A stretch of DNA of 64,000 bases. Source: Alnus glutinosa. Lineage: Eukaryota > Streptophyta > Magnoliopsida > Fagales > Betulaceae. The stretch is from the NCBI RefSeq assembly GCF_958979055.1, contig NC_084886.1, positions 39,824,154 to 39,888,153 on the forward strand, written 5' to 3'. Positions 34,353 through 45,763 of the stretch are shown here, one piece after another (position 1 is the first letter of the stretch; every line of letters starts with the position of its first letter). Below the pieces are notes generated by a model. That model searched no databases. It saw only the letters and a list, made by a program, of their open reading frames with translations, and was not told the DNA's origin. The position numbers and the translations under genes are program-made.

Positions 34353-34567
34353 AGGTGAGGCGGGGGTATTTTGGGTAGAATTTCTGTCTGAAACGGTCAC
34401 GTGACTTGCACGTGACCGACTTGCCGTCCAAAATAACGGGCGACTGGACAGATGGTCCATTTCGTTACACGCTGGCAAGTTCGGGGGGGTCATGTACCAA
34501 TTTTTGTACATTGGGGGGTAAATCGCCACACCGTGGATAAATCAGGGGGGTGAAGTGTAGTTATCCC
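34353..34567 (-). repeat. MULE right terminal inverted repeat
   Basis: Inverted partner of 27185-27399, ending GTGTAGTTATCCC beside the target duplication ATTTCTATA. Confidence 0.95.
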
Positions 34568-34763
34568 ATTTCTATATTATGCGACGCGGAGGCCAGTATA
34601 TCTGGTGCCAACAAGCAATTAAATTAATTAAAGACATAGAAACTCTGTGGACTTTGAGGAACATAAAATATATAAATGGGTAAACAATGGAGATAAAATT
34701 CAAATTCAAGATCTTTGTTCTAATACCATTAAATTGTTAATTATTTTAAGAGAAATTTTTGGT

Positions 34764-35251
34764 TTTATATTACAGGTCTATTGAAACATCACTAGCCCGG
34801 CTTGCTAAGAATGGGTTAGTATCTCGGGTGGATCATATGGATGTTTAACATATATATGACATGCTTACTTAATTTATCATGTATTATATCTATAATGCAT
34901 TACTATGCCATTTTTTTTTTATTTAACAGAGGATTCCATTTATGTTATTGCCTGTGATTTATAACCTTTTACTTAACAAATGAGTTCACTGCATGATAAC
35001 TTGTATACCACCATGTATATTATTACTTAATTATTTAATCGTGGGCTTATGCTTATATCTTTCCACCTATAAAACATGTATTATTTTATAGTTGAATTAC
35101 CTTTAGACACTGGATACGAGAATGATAGAGCAAAGATCTAGTCAATACTTGAAGACTTATTGCTGGATTTTTGGGTGATGTTGTAGATCGACTTACAGTT
35201 TTGAGGCATGTTTGTTTATTAAAGTTTAGTTTTGATCATTTATATTAATGA
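34764..35251. repeat. Fragment of the 2.1-kb LTR next to the duplication junction
   Basis: Collinear with the inner and 3' part of the solo LTRs (about 20684-21160 and 41868-42345), including ATGGATGTTTAACATAT, but starting and ending inside the LTR. It joins directly to PR-10 E 3' flank on the right and, near 34.69-34.76 kb, to sequence related to the PR-10 G 3' flank on the left. It is an LTR piece only. Confidence 0.75.
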
Positions 35252-35697
35252 ACGTTAACAAGGCAGAGGCAGAGGCGGTACAATGAATTCAAAATGCAGA
35301 TTTTTAGGATTAGTTTGCAGTTCATCATATTAGTCATTAGAGCATGGGGTGCGTGGATGAACGTTAACAAAGTGGCCAACTATAAAAGCCCATCAGACGA
35401 TACAAACTGAATTAGATCGAGAACGAGAAATAAAAAGGAATTCATCATTTCATTAGTTGCGTAGAAATGCTTTATTAATATATATAGCATGAAACAACAA
35501 CAGCAACCACGTTTATGTTGTCCAACATCAAAGCCAGACTTGTTTTTTCTAGGAGTGTCTTCACAGGAGGAAGCAGTACGTGAGTGAGACTTATTAATTA
35601 TCACGCCAAAGGCGAGATTATACAGAGGAAAAAGCAAAAGCCACAACATTAAACGGTAGAAATTATAAGAGACTCATTGATTTAGAACATTTGGTAA

Positions 35698-36307
35698 TTA
35701 AGCATAGGCATCAGGGTTTTGGAGGAGGTAGCCATCGACAACTTTGTACATACCCAGCACCTTCTCCTTGCCAGCCTTGATTTCCTCTTCCTTGATGACA
35801 ATGTCACCCTTGGTATGGTACTTGGTTGTCATCTTATTTTTACTGCCACCTTCTGCTGTTGCCTCAAAATGGACCTCATGAACAATCAATTCAAGCTTGT
35901 CAGCTAAGGCATCACCTTCGATCACTGTATACTTGTAGGAACATGTCTCCTCATTCAGCTCATCAATTCGGTTCTTAACGGTACTAAACTGGCTACCTGC
36001 ATGCATGCACAATTACAATCATGTTTAGTGATTTTGTCTCTACTTTTCTTGCTAATTAACTCGTGAAATTTTGTAACGACCGACGTATATATAGTAGCTA
36101 GTGTATGGTAGCTTATTACGTACCTTCGGCGAAAGTGATCTTCCTGATGCTACCAGCCCCTCCATCGCCCTGAATGATTTCAATGCTCTTAACAGCCTGT
36201 GGCAGGAGTTTTGGGATCAGGTTGTGAGCATCAATGACCAAGGCTTTGAACAGTCTGGCTGGAGGGATAGGGCAAGTGTACTCGTCTGTGTATGTGATTA
36301 CGCCCAT
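35698..36307 (-). CDS. Bet v 1 / PR-10 protein (copy E)
   Basis: Exons 36307-36124 and 35996-35698 encode 160 aa ([20 protein letters not shown] ... QNPDAYA). The intron in codon 62 is GT-AG. The glycine loop GDGGAGS (47-53) is intact and is followed by Ile-Arg-Lys. Compared with D and F, it has Cys at residue 12 and another Cys in the EETCSYKYT region, and a His in VHEVHFEA; whether the cysteines matter is unknown. TATAAAAA lies at 36398-36391. By flanks it is the partner of pseudogene C, so this copy kept the function that C lost. Confidence 0.94.
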
Positions 36308-36390
36308 GATATCCTAGAGGGTTGAAACTAGCTAGCTAGCTAGGCACTTTTGAATAAGAATTTCTTGAATTTGGGCAGGGAATTAAGTGG

Positions 36391-36398
36391 TTTTTATA
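36391..36398 (-). promoter_or_regulatory. TATA box of PR-10 E
   Basis: Minus-strand TATAAAAA about 85-90 bp before the ATG. Confidence 0.6.
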
Positions 36399-36879
36399 GG
36401 TTGGAGTTAAGGCAGTCTAGCTTGTTCCTAAACTTTTTTCCATTTGGTTCTTAAGGCTGTCCTGTTGTGCATTTGATTGATCGCAATTTGAAAGAGTGCC
36501 ATTCTCGAGGTTAACTTTCCTAAGATCAGAGAGTTTGATATGTTAATTAATACAAACGTAAAGTACAAAAGTATGGATCTCAATGGCGTGTTTAAACAGC
36601 CTTTTGATTTCGAAAAGAGGTTTCCATCTCATCATCACTCTAAGATCAATTAATAATTAAATGTGCAATGTACAGAAACATGGATATCTGTTACCCAAGA
36701 CACGTATATTGAAGACAAATGCTGCAAGATAACCATAATATTAACATAAAAAAATAATAATACTACAATACCCTAACAAACACCCTAAATACAGTCATAA
36801 TAGTGCAATAAATTAAGACTAAAAATAAAATGGGAGATGAATCTAAAGGGATCTAGTCTCATAATTAACATAAAAAAAT

Positions 36880-38564
36880 AGGTAATTACCTTTTCGCCCA
36901 TGGATTACCAACTTTTGTCAAAATCTCCTCTGAACTACCAATCCACCAAAATAGAGCACTTAACTACTAATGTTACAGGTTTTCCCCTTACCGTCAGCCA
37001 GAGGGGTTAAATATGACGGTTAACGCATTACGTGATCGTCACATGCCGTTTTACAAGTTTTTCTTCCTATTTTACCCTCATCTTCTTTGTTAGTTCATGG
37101 GGACATGTTGGAAGAGGGTGGTAGTTCATGAGAGAAAATGTAATTATCTCAAAAAATTAAAATCTATGCTAACAATTTTTTATTTTTATTTTTATAAGTA
37201 AATGCCAACAATTATTTTTACAATTCAAATCAATTTCTTCCTATTTTTATCTTAAAAGGTTCAAGTTTACTTAATTAAACTTTTGTATTTAAATTGTTCT
37301 TTTAAATATATATTCGAGGCATGCACGCTTCACTGAAACCAATTCAATAAAATTCCAAATTTTTAGTAATGTTTCTTACACAAATTTCGTATAACTTTTG
37401 TACAATTCTAACAACTTTTTTTAAGATCAATCATTGGATATTTAAGGCCACATGTAGGAAAATATATCCAATGGTTGATCATAAAAAAGAAAAAAGAAAA
37501 AAAGAAGTTGTTAGAGTTGTACAATGTAACAATCAATTTTTTTTTACTTGAAATGGTATTAAGTAGGCTGATATGAACTTGAAAACATGGCTGGTGTGTG
37601 GGTCAAAGGGTCAAGTGTAGAAAAAACGTAGGCCTAAGGCCTGAAATGGGCTGGAAAATACATTGGTTTGATGACGATGCATTAATGAAGTGAAAACAAG
37701 TGGGTCACATACATTCTGGCAAGGAGAAAAGAAACACAGTTTATGAGTACAAAAAATAACCAAGCGTGTGTTGGAGTCGCATACTTATCTCCAACACGCA
37801 TACCAGTCATTCCACACAATGTAGCGAACGACTCAGAGAAGGAGAACCTATGCTTTAATTTGCCACAACACTGCTTATATTGTGTCGTGTTCGTATTAGA
37901 TTCACGAGTCGTTGTAAAAAGGCATAGTCGCGTGTTGGGAGCATGTGCGGGGGACAGGAAAAGTTGTACAACAATCATGTCAAGTAAAAAAAACAAAATG
38001 ATTCTTGTACAACTTTGGTACAATTCTAACAACTTTCTAGACACATGAGACATTTTTGTTTGTACCATAAATGGGAAGGTGTTTTGGAATTTTATTGAAT
38101 TGGTTTCGGTGAAGCGTGCATGGCTCAGATATATATTTAAAAGAACAATTTAAATATGAAAGTTTAATTATGTAAACTTAAACCTTTTTAAGATAAAAAT
38201 ATGAAGAAATTGATTTGAATTGTAGAAAGAATTGTTGGCATTTACTTATCAAAAAAAAAAAATTGTTGGCATAGATTCTAATTTTTTGGGGTAATTACAT
38301 TTTTCCCCCATGAACTACCACCATCTTCCAACATGCCCCCATGAATTGATAATGAAGATGAGGGTAAAATAGAAAGAAAAACTTGTAAAACGGCATGTGA
38401 CAATTACTGGAGGCGTTGACAGTCAGATTTAATCCTTCTGACTGACGGAAGGAGGGAAAACCTGAAATGTTGGTAGTTGAGTGCTCTATTTTGGTCGAAT
38501 TGGTAGGTCATGAGGGATTTTGACAAAAGTTGGTAGTTCATGGGGAAAAAATGTAATTACCCCT
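36880..38564. mobile_element. Foldback element with arms of about 0.5 kb
   Basis: The left arm (36881 to about 37420) is repeated inverted in the right arm (about 38030 to 38564), with a loop of about 0.6 kb. The ends carry GGTAATTAC and the phrase CCATGAACTACCA; similar ends recur in inverted orientation inside each arm near 37146 and 38290, so each arm starts with a complete MITE-like unit of about 270 bp. Identity between arms is moderate (about 80% by eye). The element is absent from the matching place in copy 1 (about 14.43 kb). Target duplication not resolved; about 125-bp direct repeats of host sequence (36752-36868, 38580-38702) lie on both sides. Confidence 0.75.
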
Positions 38565-40446
38565 AAAAAAAAAAAAAAAGTACTAAAATAGGAGTGGTTG
38601 GGGGACCCTTACAAACAGTACCCCAAATACAGTCATAATAATGCAACAAATTAAGACAACAAATAAAATGGGAGATGGATCTAAAGGGATCTAGTCCCAT
38701 AATTCCACTATCAAAAGGTTAAGGAGAGGGCCGTCATGAAGGTGGTATGTGATGCTGTTCAATGAATGGATGACTGAAAAAAGGGTTCATTGTCAATGAT
38801 TACAATGAGGTGGTCGATGAATATCACATTTCCCACATCCTTAGACAATGGAGTATATATGCTCAGTAACACTTCAGACAAAAGAAATAACCATTCCCAC
38901 TTTATTGAAGAAGAAGGTGATAGAATTGGAAACCATTGGAAGAGATGGCGCATGTGCCTCGTGCGTCGGTTTAATTTAGAGGGAGGTGGGTGGGTCCCAC
39001 GCACTAGTGGAGAGGTTGGTTGGCGATAGTTCGTGCTAGATTTGGGGACGGGGAAGCCAGTACATGGTAGAGGTGAATGGGGCGGTCGTAAATCTAGCTT
39101 CCAGCTTCCTGCGAAAGAAGAGAAAAAAGAGTACGAAAGGTAGAAGGGGGGAGGGGGGTTTCAAAAGGGAGAACGACAAGAGTTTCTTAGAGGGTTTTTT
39201 TTTTTGTTGTTGTTGTTTTTGTTTTTGTTTTCAAACTACCTAATTAAAAGGATGTAAAAGCAATAGTAAGTATGATGTGCAGTTTCTATTGGTCTTATTC
39301 TCATCTAATTCTTAGCTTTTTTCACATTCTTTTTCATTTATGGTCTAGAATCCTAGAATCCTAAGTCACATAATTTAGAATAGTACCCCATAGAGCTACA
39401 TTTTGAGGTTATTGACTTGATTTATTTCTGTTACATATGACTATTTATAGAAAAAAATGAGGTAGGTGAAGTGAGCTAATTAGAAAGGTAACCAACATAT
39501 ATGTATGGTAAATACTTAATAAGAAAATCAACACAAATATAGAAAATATCCTATATTATATAAATTTAACTTTTTTTAGCATTACATTTTTTTTTTTAAC
39601 TCACTTGACTCAGTAGTTGACTTGTTCGAGATGTCTTGCTGTTGAGTTGTTCTAGTTGACTCGATCACCGGCATGAACATAATGTTAATTGTCAGTGTGA
39701 AGCGTCGATTGGAAACTTGCCTTTGACTATGGTCGGAGAATAAGTTGGTGACTGTGGTTAGGGGATTGTGGTGGATGACTATTGGAGTACAGCTGGGTCA
39801 GATGGTGGTCGACAACGGGCTAGTCGAAGTTGGCCAGTGGTGGGCTGGGTAGAACAATGGCCGGCGATGATGGGCTAGATGGTGGCCTATGTTGGCTAGT
39901 GGTGAGGGAGGCTAGAGAAGGCGATGAGTGGTAGCCAACAAGTAACACTATGAATAACGGAAGACTAGGCTGAACGGTGGTTTGCAATGGGGTGGGCCGG
40001 ATAATTGGCCCAATGTGGGATGTTGAATTGGGTTGACTAATGGGCCAACTTTGGTTGGATAATTGGGCCAGTGTGGTTCGTTGAACTGTGCTAAATACTT
40101 GGGGCAACTAACAGGTCGATGATTGGGCCGACTTGGGTGGGATAACTTGGCCAACTTGGGCCGTTGAATTGGCGGGCTAACAGGCGATGACTGGGTTTGA
40201 TAATTGGGCTTAAAAAACATGGGCCTAATTGTGGATAAAGTTGTAAGATAAGATCCTATTAGATAAATTGAATCCAATGAACGCACGTGATAACAAGTGA
40301 GGTGTGTGAAAAAACTTATAAGAGAAATTGTCGGAGCGTGAAGGAAACTTGAACGGCTTTGGATGGCACGTGGAGGTGCTTGCAGCGAATTTTGGGGTGG
40401 TTGAGCTTTAGAGGTCTACGTCCACTATTAGGAAGCGATCTATAGG

Positions 40447-42567
40447 TTTAATACCCCAACCTTTAATTTGGATCAAGTTTACTCTACTTGGGTGTAAGAG
40501 GGTGATGGAATTGATTCCAAGTGTTAGGAAGTAGAATTTTGGACTTTCTGAATTTTCTATCTGGGCAAACATTTGAAGTTTGATTCAAACAACGATTGGT
40601 TCAAAACGTTCAAAGTTGGATTTGAACGATCGGAGAAGAACGATCGAAGTTTACAATAAACATTTGATACCTATCTGAAGAGTGTTTTTTTTTTTCAATT
40701 TATTTATTTATTTTTATTTTTTTTTAAAAAGGGATAAGACACTTTAGCCCTTTTGAACACCTTTACACGCCTGTAAATATATCCTTATGCCCCTTGAGCC
40801 CTATTTTTGCCACATTTTGTTTGAGGAGACCCTAGAGAAAGTGAAGGCTTGGAAAGAGAAGGAGTTTCTTTTGGTCTTATCTTCTTGAAGAGGTAGTACT
40901 ATATGCTTAAAATTGTTGTTATTAGCATGTTTAACTTTTGTTAGTTTTGTTTTTGTGGTTTAGACAACCATAGCTTGTAGATCTAGGTTTTGGGTTTAAT
41001 ATTGTAGGATTGTGTTAAGGTTTTAAGACAAGATTAATGGGGGTTAGTCACCTAATGATGTTGGACGTACCTTATTGTGTACGAATGTGTTATTGTGGAT
41101 TAGGATAGTGTTAAGTGCCTTAAAAGAGCCTTAGATTGTGTTAGATTAAGAAAAGGTTGAACCTTTAGTAGAAATGGAGGTTTTGTCAGACTACCAAGCG
41201 TTCGATAGGGTTATTGATTGATTAAAACTAAACAGTCGACACGATTACCAAATAGTCAATGGTCGGACATGATGATCATTTTGCCTCAAATTTATATTTA
41301 AGGGTATTTCCATCTAAATAAGATGCTAATATTAGTTTGATTCATAGATTTGGACATTGTAGACTGTCAAGGAAATTACCATGGTGGAAAACATGAGCAA
41401 GGTGAGTAAAACTCACACAGATACTTGTTATTACAATTGTTTTATCCATGATTATTTTATGTATCAAACATGTATGCTTAAAACTTGCATAAAATAGTTT
41501 TTATAATGATTTGAACTCCATTTTTAGTGTAAACAAGGATTTAGAAAGGGATGTGGCGTCCTATGAGTTCCTCTTATAAAAGCATGCATTCATGTAAAAG
41601 ACAATAATTAATTGCATTGTATGCCATGGTACATCGTCTAATATGATAACGGTCTTGGGCTACTATTATACAAGTTAAACATCTGATTAAAGAGATTTAC
41701 TTTTATGTTTGGCTTTGGATACAATGATTTTTAGGTGACTAGTGTACCACATACGGATGTGGGTCACAACTACGCATTCGTTAGTGGTGTGGATCACCCG
41801 AAATTTAAATCCGGTCGGGCTACTAATGATGACGGTAATTGGCAATATCAGGGCATCGATGTTATATTACAGGTCTATCGGGACATTGCCAACCCTGTCG
41901 AGAAGGGATATCTCAAGTGGATTATATAGATGTTTAACATATGACATGCTTACTTAATTTATCATCTACTATATCTATAATGCATTACCATGCCATTTTT
42001 TTTTTATTTAATAGAGGACTCCATTTATGTTATTGCCGATGATTTATAACCTTTTACTTAATAAATGAGTTCACTGCATGATAACATATACACCATGTAT
42101 ATTATTACTTAATTATTTAATCGTGAATTTATGCTTATATCTTTTCACCTATAAAACAAGTGTTATATATTTTATAGTTGGATTGCCTTTAGATGCTGGA
42201 TACGAGGACTTTGAGGCAGTTGCGTCTGTTTGGAGTAATGATAGATCTAGTCAATACTTGACGACTTATTGCATGATTTTTGGGTGATGTTGTAGACTTA
42301 CAGTTTTGAGGCGTGTTTGTTTATTAAAGTTTAGTTTTGATCTTTTATATTAATGACATGTACGGTGTATAATTTTAGTTAATGTGATGGTTCTTAGTTG
42401 GTGTTTTGGTTGTAATGATTAATGTTGATAGAGATATTATATGTTTTTGCTGCTTAGTATTTATTTTTTGAAGATTAGAAATCCCCTAGTCTTATTCTTT
42501 GGAGGAATTAGACGGGAAGATGTACGAAGGAGTTAATTACCAGCTAATAATTTAACGGGACATTACA
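40447..42567. mobile_element. Solo LTR of an LTR retrotransposon (copy 2)
   Basis: Paralogue of 19311-21407, about 2.1 kb, with the same flanking 5-bp repeat ATAGG (40442-40446, 42568-42572). About 90% identical to copy 1 by eye over sampled parts. No internal domain remains. Confidence 0.75.
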
Positions 42568-42700
42568 ATAGGGCTACATCTTGATTTTATTAACTTGATT
42601 TATTTGTGTACGTTATATATGACTATTTAGTTATAAGAAAAATGAGATATGTGGAGTGAGCTAAGAAAGGTAATCAAATCCTATATATATCTTATAAGAG

Positions 42701-42919
42701 CAGGGACGGAGGGAGGGGGGGGCTGGCAGGGACCATGGCCCCCCCTCCCCACAATTTCCTTAAAAAAAAAAAAATTTCTTAGATAGAAAAAAAAAAAAAA
42801 AACTCTAAAAAATTAAAAAAATATAAGGTAAAAATCAAAATTTAGCTTATTTGGCCCCTACCAAAATTTTTTTTTTAGCCATCGGCCCCTGCCCATAAAA
42901 ACTTATGGCTCCGTCCCCA
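42701..42919. mobile_element. hAT-type MITE
   Basis: A 219-bp insertion with inverted ends (CAGGGACGGAG ... CTCCGTCCCCA) and an 8-bp target duplication TATAAGAG (42693-42700, 42920-42927). Copy 1 of the duplication has the uninterrupted single TATAAGAG near 21530, so the insertion followed the duplication. The 8-bp duplication and CAGGG ends are typical of hAT elements. Confidence 0.88.
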
Positions 42920-43443
42920 TATAAGAGGTTTTTGAAAAATCATATAACGGGTTTAGAACCACATGAACAAATTCTAAAATATATACTAGAACGAGATGAA
43001 CCGATGGGTAGTTTCTACAAGGCAGAGGCAGCACAATGAATTCAAAATGCAGTTTTTTGGGATTAGTTTGCAGTTCATCATATTAGTCATTAGAGCATGG
43101 GGTGCGTGGATGAACGTTAACAAAGTGGCCGAGTATAAAAGCCCATCAGACGATACAAACTGAATTAGAGAACGAGAAATAAAAAGGAATTCATCATTTC
43201 AGTATATACGTAGAAATGCTTTATTAATATATATAGCATGAAACAACAACAGCAGCCACGTTTATGTTGTCCAACATCAAAGCCAGACTAGTTTTTTCTA
43301 GGAGTGTCTTCACGGGAGGAAGCAGTACATGAGTGAGACTTATTATCACGCCAAAGGCGAGATTATACAGAGGAAAAAGCAAAAGCCACAACATTAAGCA
43401 GTAGAAATAAGAGACTGACTGATTTAGAAGATATGGTCCGTAA

Positions 43444-44049
43444 TTAAGCATACGCATCAGGGTTTTGGAGGAGGTAGCCTTCGACAACTTTGTACATACC
43501 CAGCACCTTCTCCTTGCCAGCCTTGATTTCCTCTTCCTTGATGACAATGTCACCCTTGGTATGGTACTTGGTTGTCATCTTATTTTTACTGCCACCTTCT
43601 GTTGTTGCCTCAAATTGGACCTCATGAACAATCAATTCAAGCTTGTCAGCTAAGGCATCACCTTCGATCACCGTATACTTGTAGGAATATGTCTCTTCAT
43701 TTAGCTCGTCAATTCGGTTCTTAACGGTACTAAACTGGCTACCTGCATGCATGCACAATTACAATCATGTTTAGTGATTTTGTCTCTACTTTTCTCGCTA
43801 ATTAACTTGTGAAATTTTGTAACGACCGACGTATATATAGTAGCTAGTGTATGGTAGCTTATTACCTTCGGCGAAAGTGATCTTTCTGATGCTACCAGCC
43901 CCTCCATCGCCCTGAATGATTTCAATGCTCTTAACAGCCTGTGGCAGGAGTTTTGGGATCAGGTTGTGAGCATCAATGACCAAGGCTTTGAACAGTCTGG
44001 CTGGAGGGATAGGGGAAGTGTACTCGTCTGTGTATGTGATTACGCCCAT
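43444..44049 (-). CDS. Bet v 1 / PR-10 protein (copy F)
   Basis: Exons 44049-43866 and 43742-43444 encode 160 aa, starting [20 protein letters not shown] and ending QNPDAYA, with the codon-62 GT-AG intron and the GDGGAGS loop. It differs from D by only a handful of residues (for example [10 protein letters not shown] against [10 protein letters not shown]). TATAAAAA lies at 44143-44136. The intron and promoter are almost the same as in D and E. Confidence 0.94.
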
Positions 44050-44135
44050 GATATCCTAGAAGGGTTGAATCTAGCTAGCTAGCTAGAGGCACTTTTGAAT
44101 TAGAATTTCTTGAACTTGGGCAGGGAATTAAGTGG

Positions 44136-44143
44136 TTTTTATA
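44136..44143 (-). promoter_or_regulatory. TATA box of PR-10 F
   Basis: Minus-strand TATAAAAA about 90 bp before the ATG. Confidence 0.6.
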
Positions 44144-45763
44144 GGATGGAGTTAAGGCAGTCTTGTTCCTTAACATGTTTCCATTTGGTTCTTAAGGCTG
44201 TCCTGTTGTGCATTTGGTTAATCACAATTTGAAGAGGCGTCATTCTCAAGGTTAACTTTCCTAAGATCAGAGAGTCCCGGCCAATCTTCCTGCCCACCTT
44301 AACATTATCTCAATGGCGTACTAAAAACGCCATTTTGGTTTAATCTCGATTATCATCCTAAGATCAACTAACAAATGTGCAATGATCGAGCAGAGTATGG
44401 ATCCCAAAAGCCCGAGACGTGTACATGCATTGAAGATAAATGCCGGGAGCATGAGAATGAAAACTTAGGAGAACTGACAGAGGCATCGCAACTTATAGAG
44501 GTAAAAACATGTTTTTCTTAATTGACTTCTCCCGGAGTTTCTAGAAGAACATAAAAGCAATCATATTCATATAATTACCATCTGGAAGAATAACAATCTT
44601 TATAATATATATGAAGGACAAACATGTAAGAATAGTAATATAAATCAGGAAATGAAACGCTCATTAGGGCGCGTTATTGAGTCGTTTTTCTTAACAAAGT
44701 ATTTGCCCCCACTTATTCTGATGAATTGGTATGTGTTGGTTTACAATAAATATTTATTCAAGATACAATATTGGAGTACCTAAAAATCTTTTTTAGTTTG
44801 GTTGCGTGTACCCTCAAGATACAATATGGTTTTCATGGTATCAGAGTTATAGGCTAACGCTAGTTTTTGATCCTATGGATTTTTATTTTTATTTTTTATG
44901 CTGGCTTTTGTATTTTACGATAAAATCCAATCGTCCCTTGGTATATGCGGCGTGATCCGACCGTCCTTTGGTATTTGCAACGAGATCTGACTACCCCATG
45001 GTATTTTGTATTAATTTTAAAAATGCTTTAATAATTAATTGCCGACTGACATGTTGCATGACCAATGGCTCAGTCTATTATAAAATTATAGTTTTATCCG
45101 TAAAGTCAAAAGATTTAAAATTAAAAAACAAAAAAAGCTGGCAAGGGGTGGCCAACTTGCCCTCACCATTCTAGGGGTAATTGACTGCCTCTCATTAGGT
45201 AACAGACGGTTGGCTGCTCCCCTCCAAGGAGAGGCCGCCCTGCTCTGGTGAGGGAGGACCACCCCTCATCTGTCGACAAGGGCATCTTTTCACCATATGA
45301 AGGGGATCAGCCCCCCCTCCTCCCTTTCTAAGGGAAGCTGAAGGCGGTCGACTGCCCCTCCCCTAGGGAGGGGAGGCTGAAGTCGGGAGGGGCGGCCAAT
45401 TACCCCATGTAAGGCGAGGGGAGGCCACCCCTGAATTGATGAGGGGCAGCTCTATTTATTTATTTTTAAATTTTTCTTGTTATTGTCTTTTAAAGATAAA
45501 TCTGTAATTTTACAATAAACTGAGTCATCAGCCATACCACGTGTTAATTGGCAATAGGTTGTGACGTGGATCTAGCGATTTTTGTCAAACAGCTAACGGT
45601 ATGAACCATTTTGGACAAATAACATACCCAAGGGATCAACTTGATACTATTGATATCATTAGGATCAATTTAGTACAACTGCAAACCTTAGGAACTAAAT
45701 GATTAATTTTCCCAAAAACATTATTCATGAGTACTTTTATTTATCATCAGAAAGTATACGATT

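Larger units (their letters stand above)
27185..34567. mobile_element. Complete Mutator-like (MULE) transposon, apparently autonomous
   Basis: A 7,383-bp element with 215-bp terminal inverted repeats (27185-27399, 34353-34567; 4 mismatches by eye, about 98%). Its perfect 9-bp target duplication is ATTTCTATA (27176-27184 and 34568-34576). The paralogous segment carries the empty site at 46736-46744 with both flanks collinear. It encodes an uninterrupted four-exon transposase (minus strand) and a second two-exon gene (plus strand) that converge on a tandem repeat array. The near-identical ends and open frames point to recent insertion. Confidence 0.96.
13070..34690. repeat. Tandem segmental duplication, copy 1 (PR-10 C and D)
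   Basis: After removing later insertions (14754-17708, about 23486-25140, 27185-34567), this stretch is collinear with 35.3-46.8 kb: PR-10 C matches E, the block 17709-21690 matches 38.9-43.08 kb, PR-10 D matches F, and 25.14-27.18 kb plus 34577-34650 match 44.83-46.81 kb. Non-coding parts sampled by eye are roughly 90% identical in the LTR block and about 95% or more around the genes. Boundaries are approximate. Confidence 0.85.

Noticed and set aside
37682-38068. 128-codon minus-strand frame in the foldback loop
   Set aside because: No recognised family; the frame runs into the inverted arm and is probably chance.
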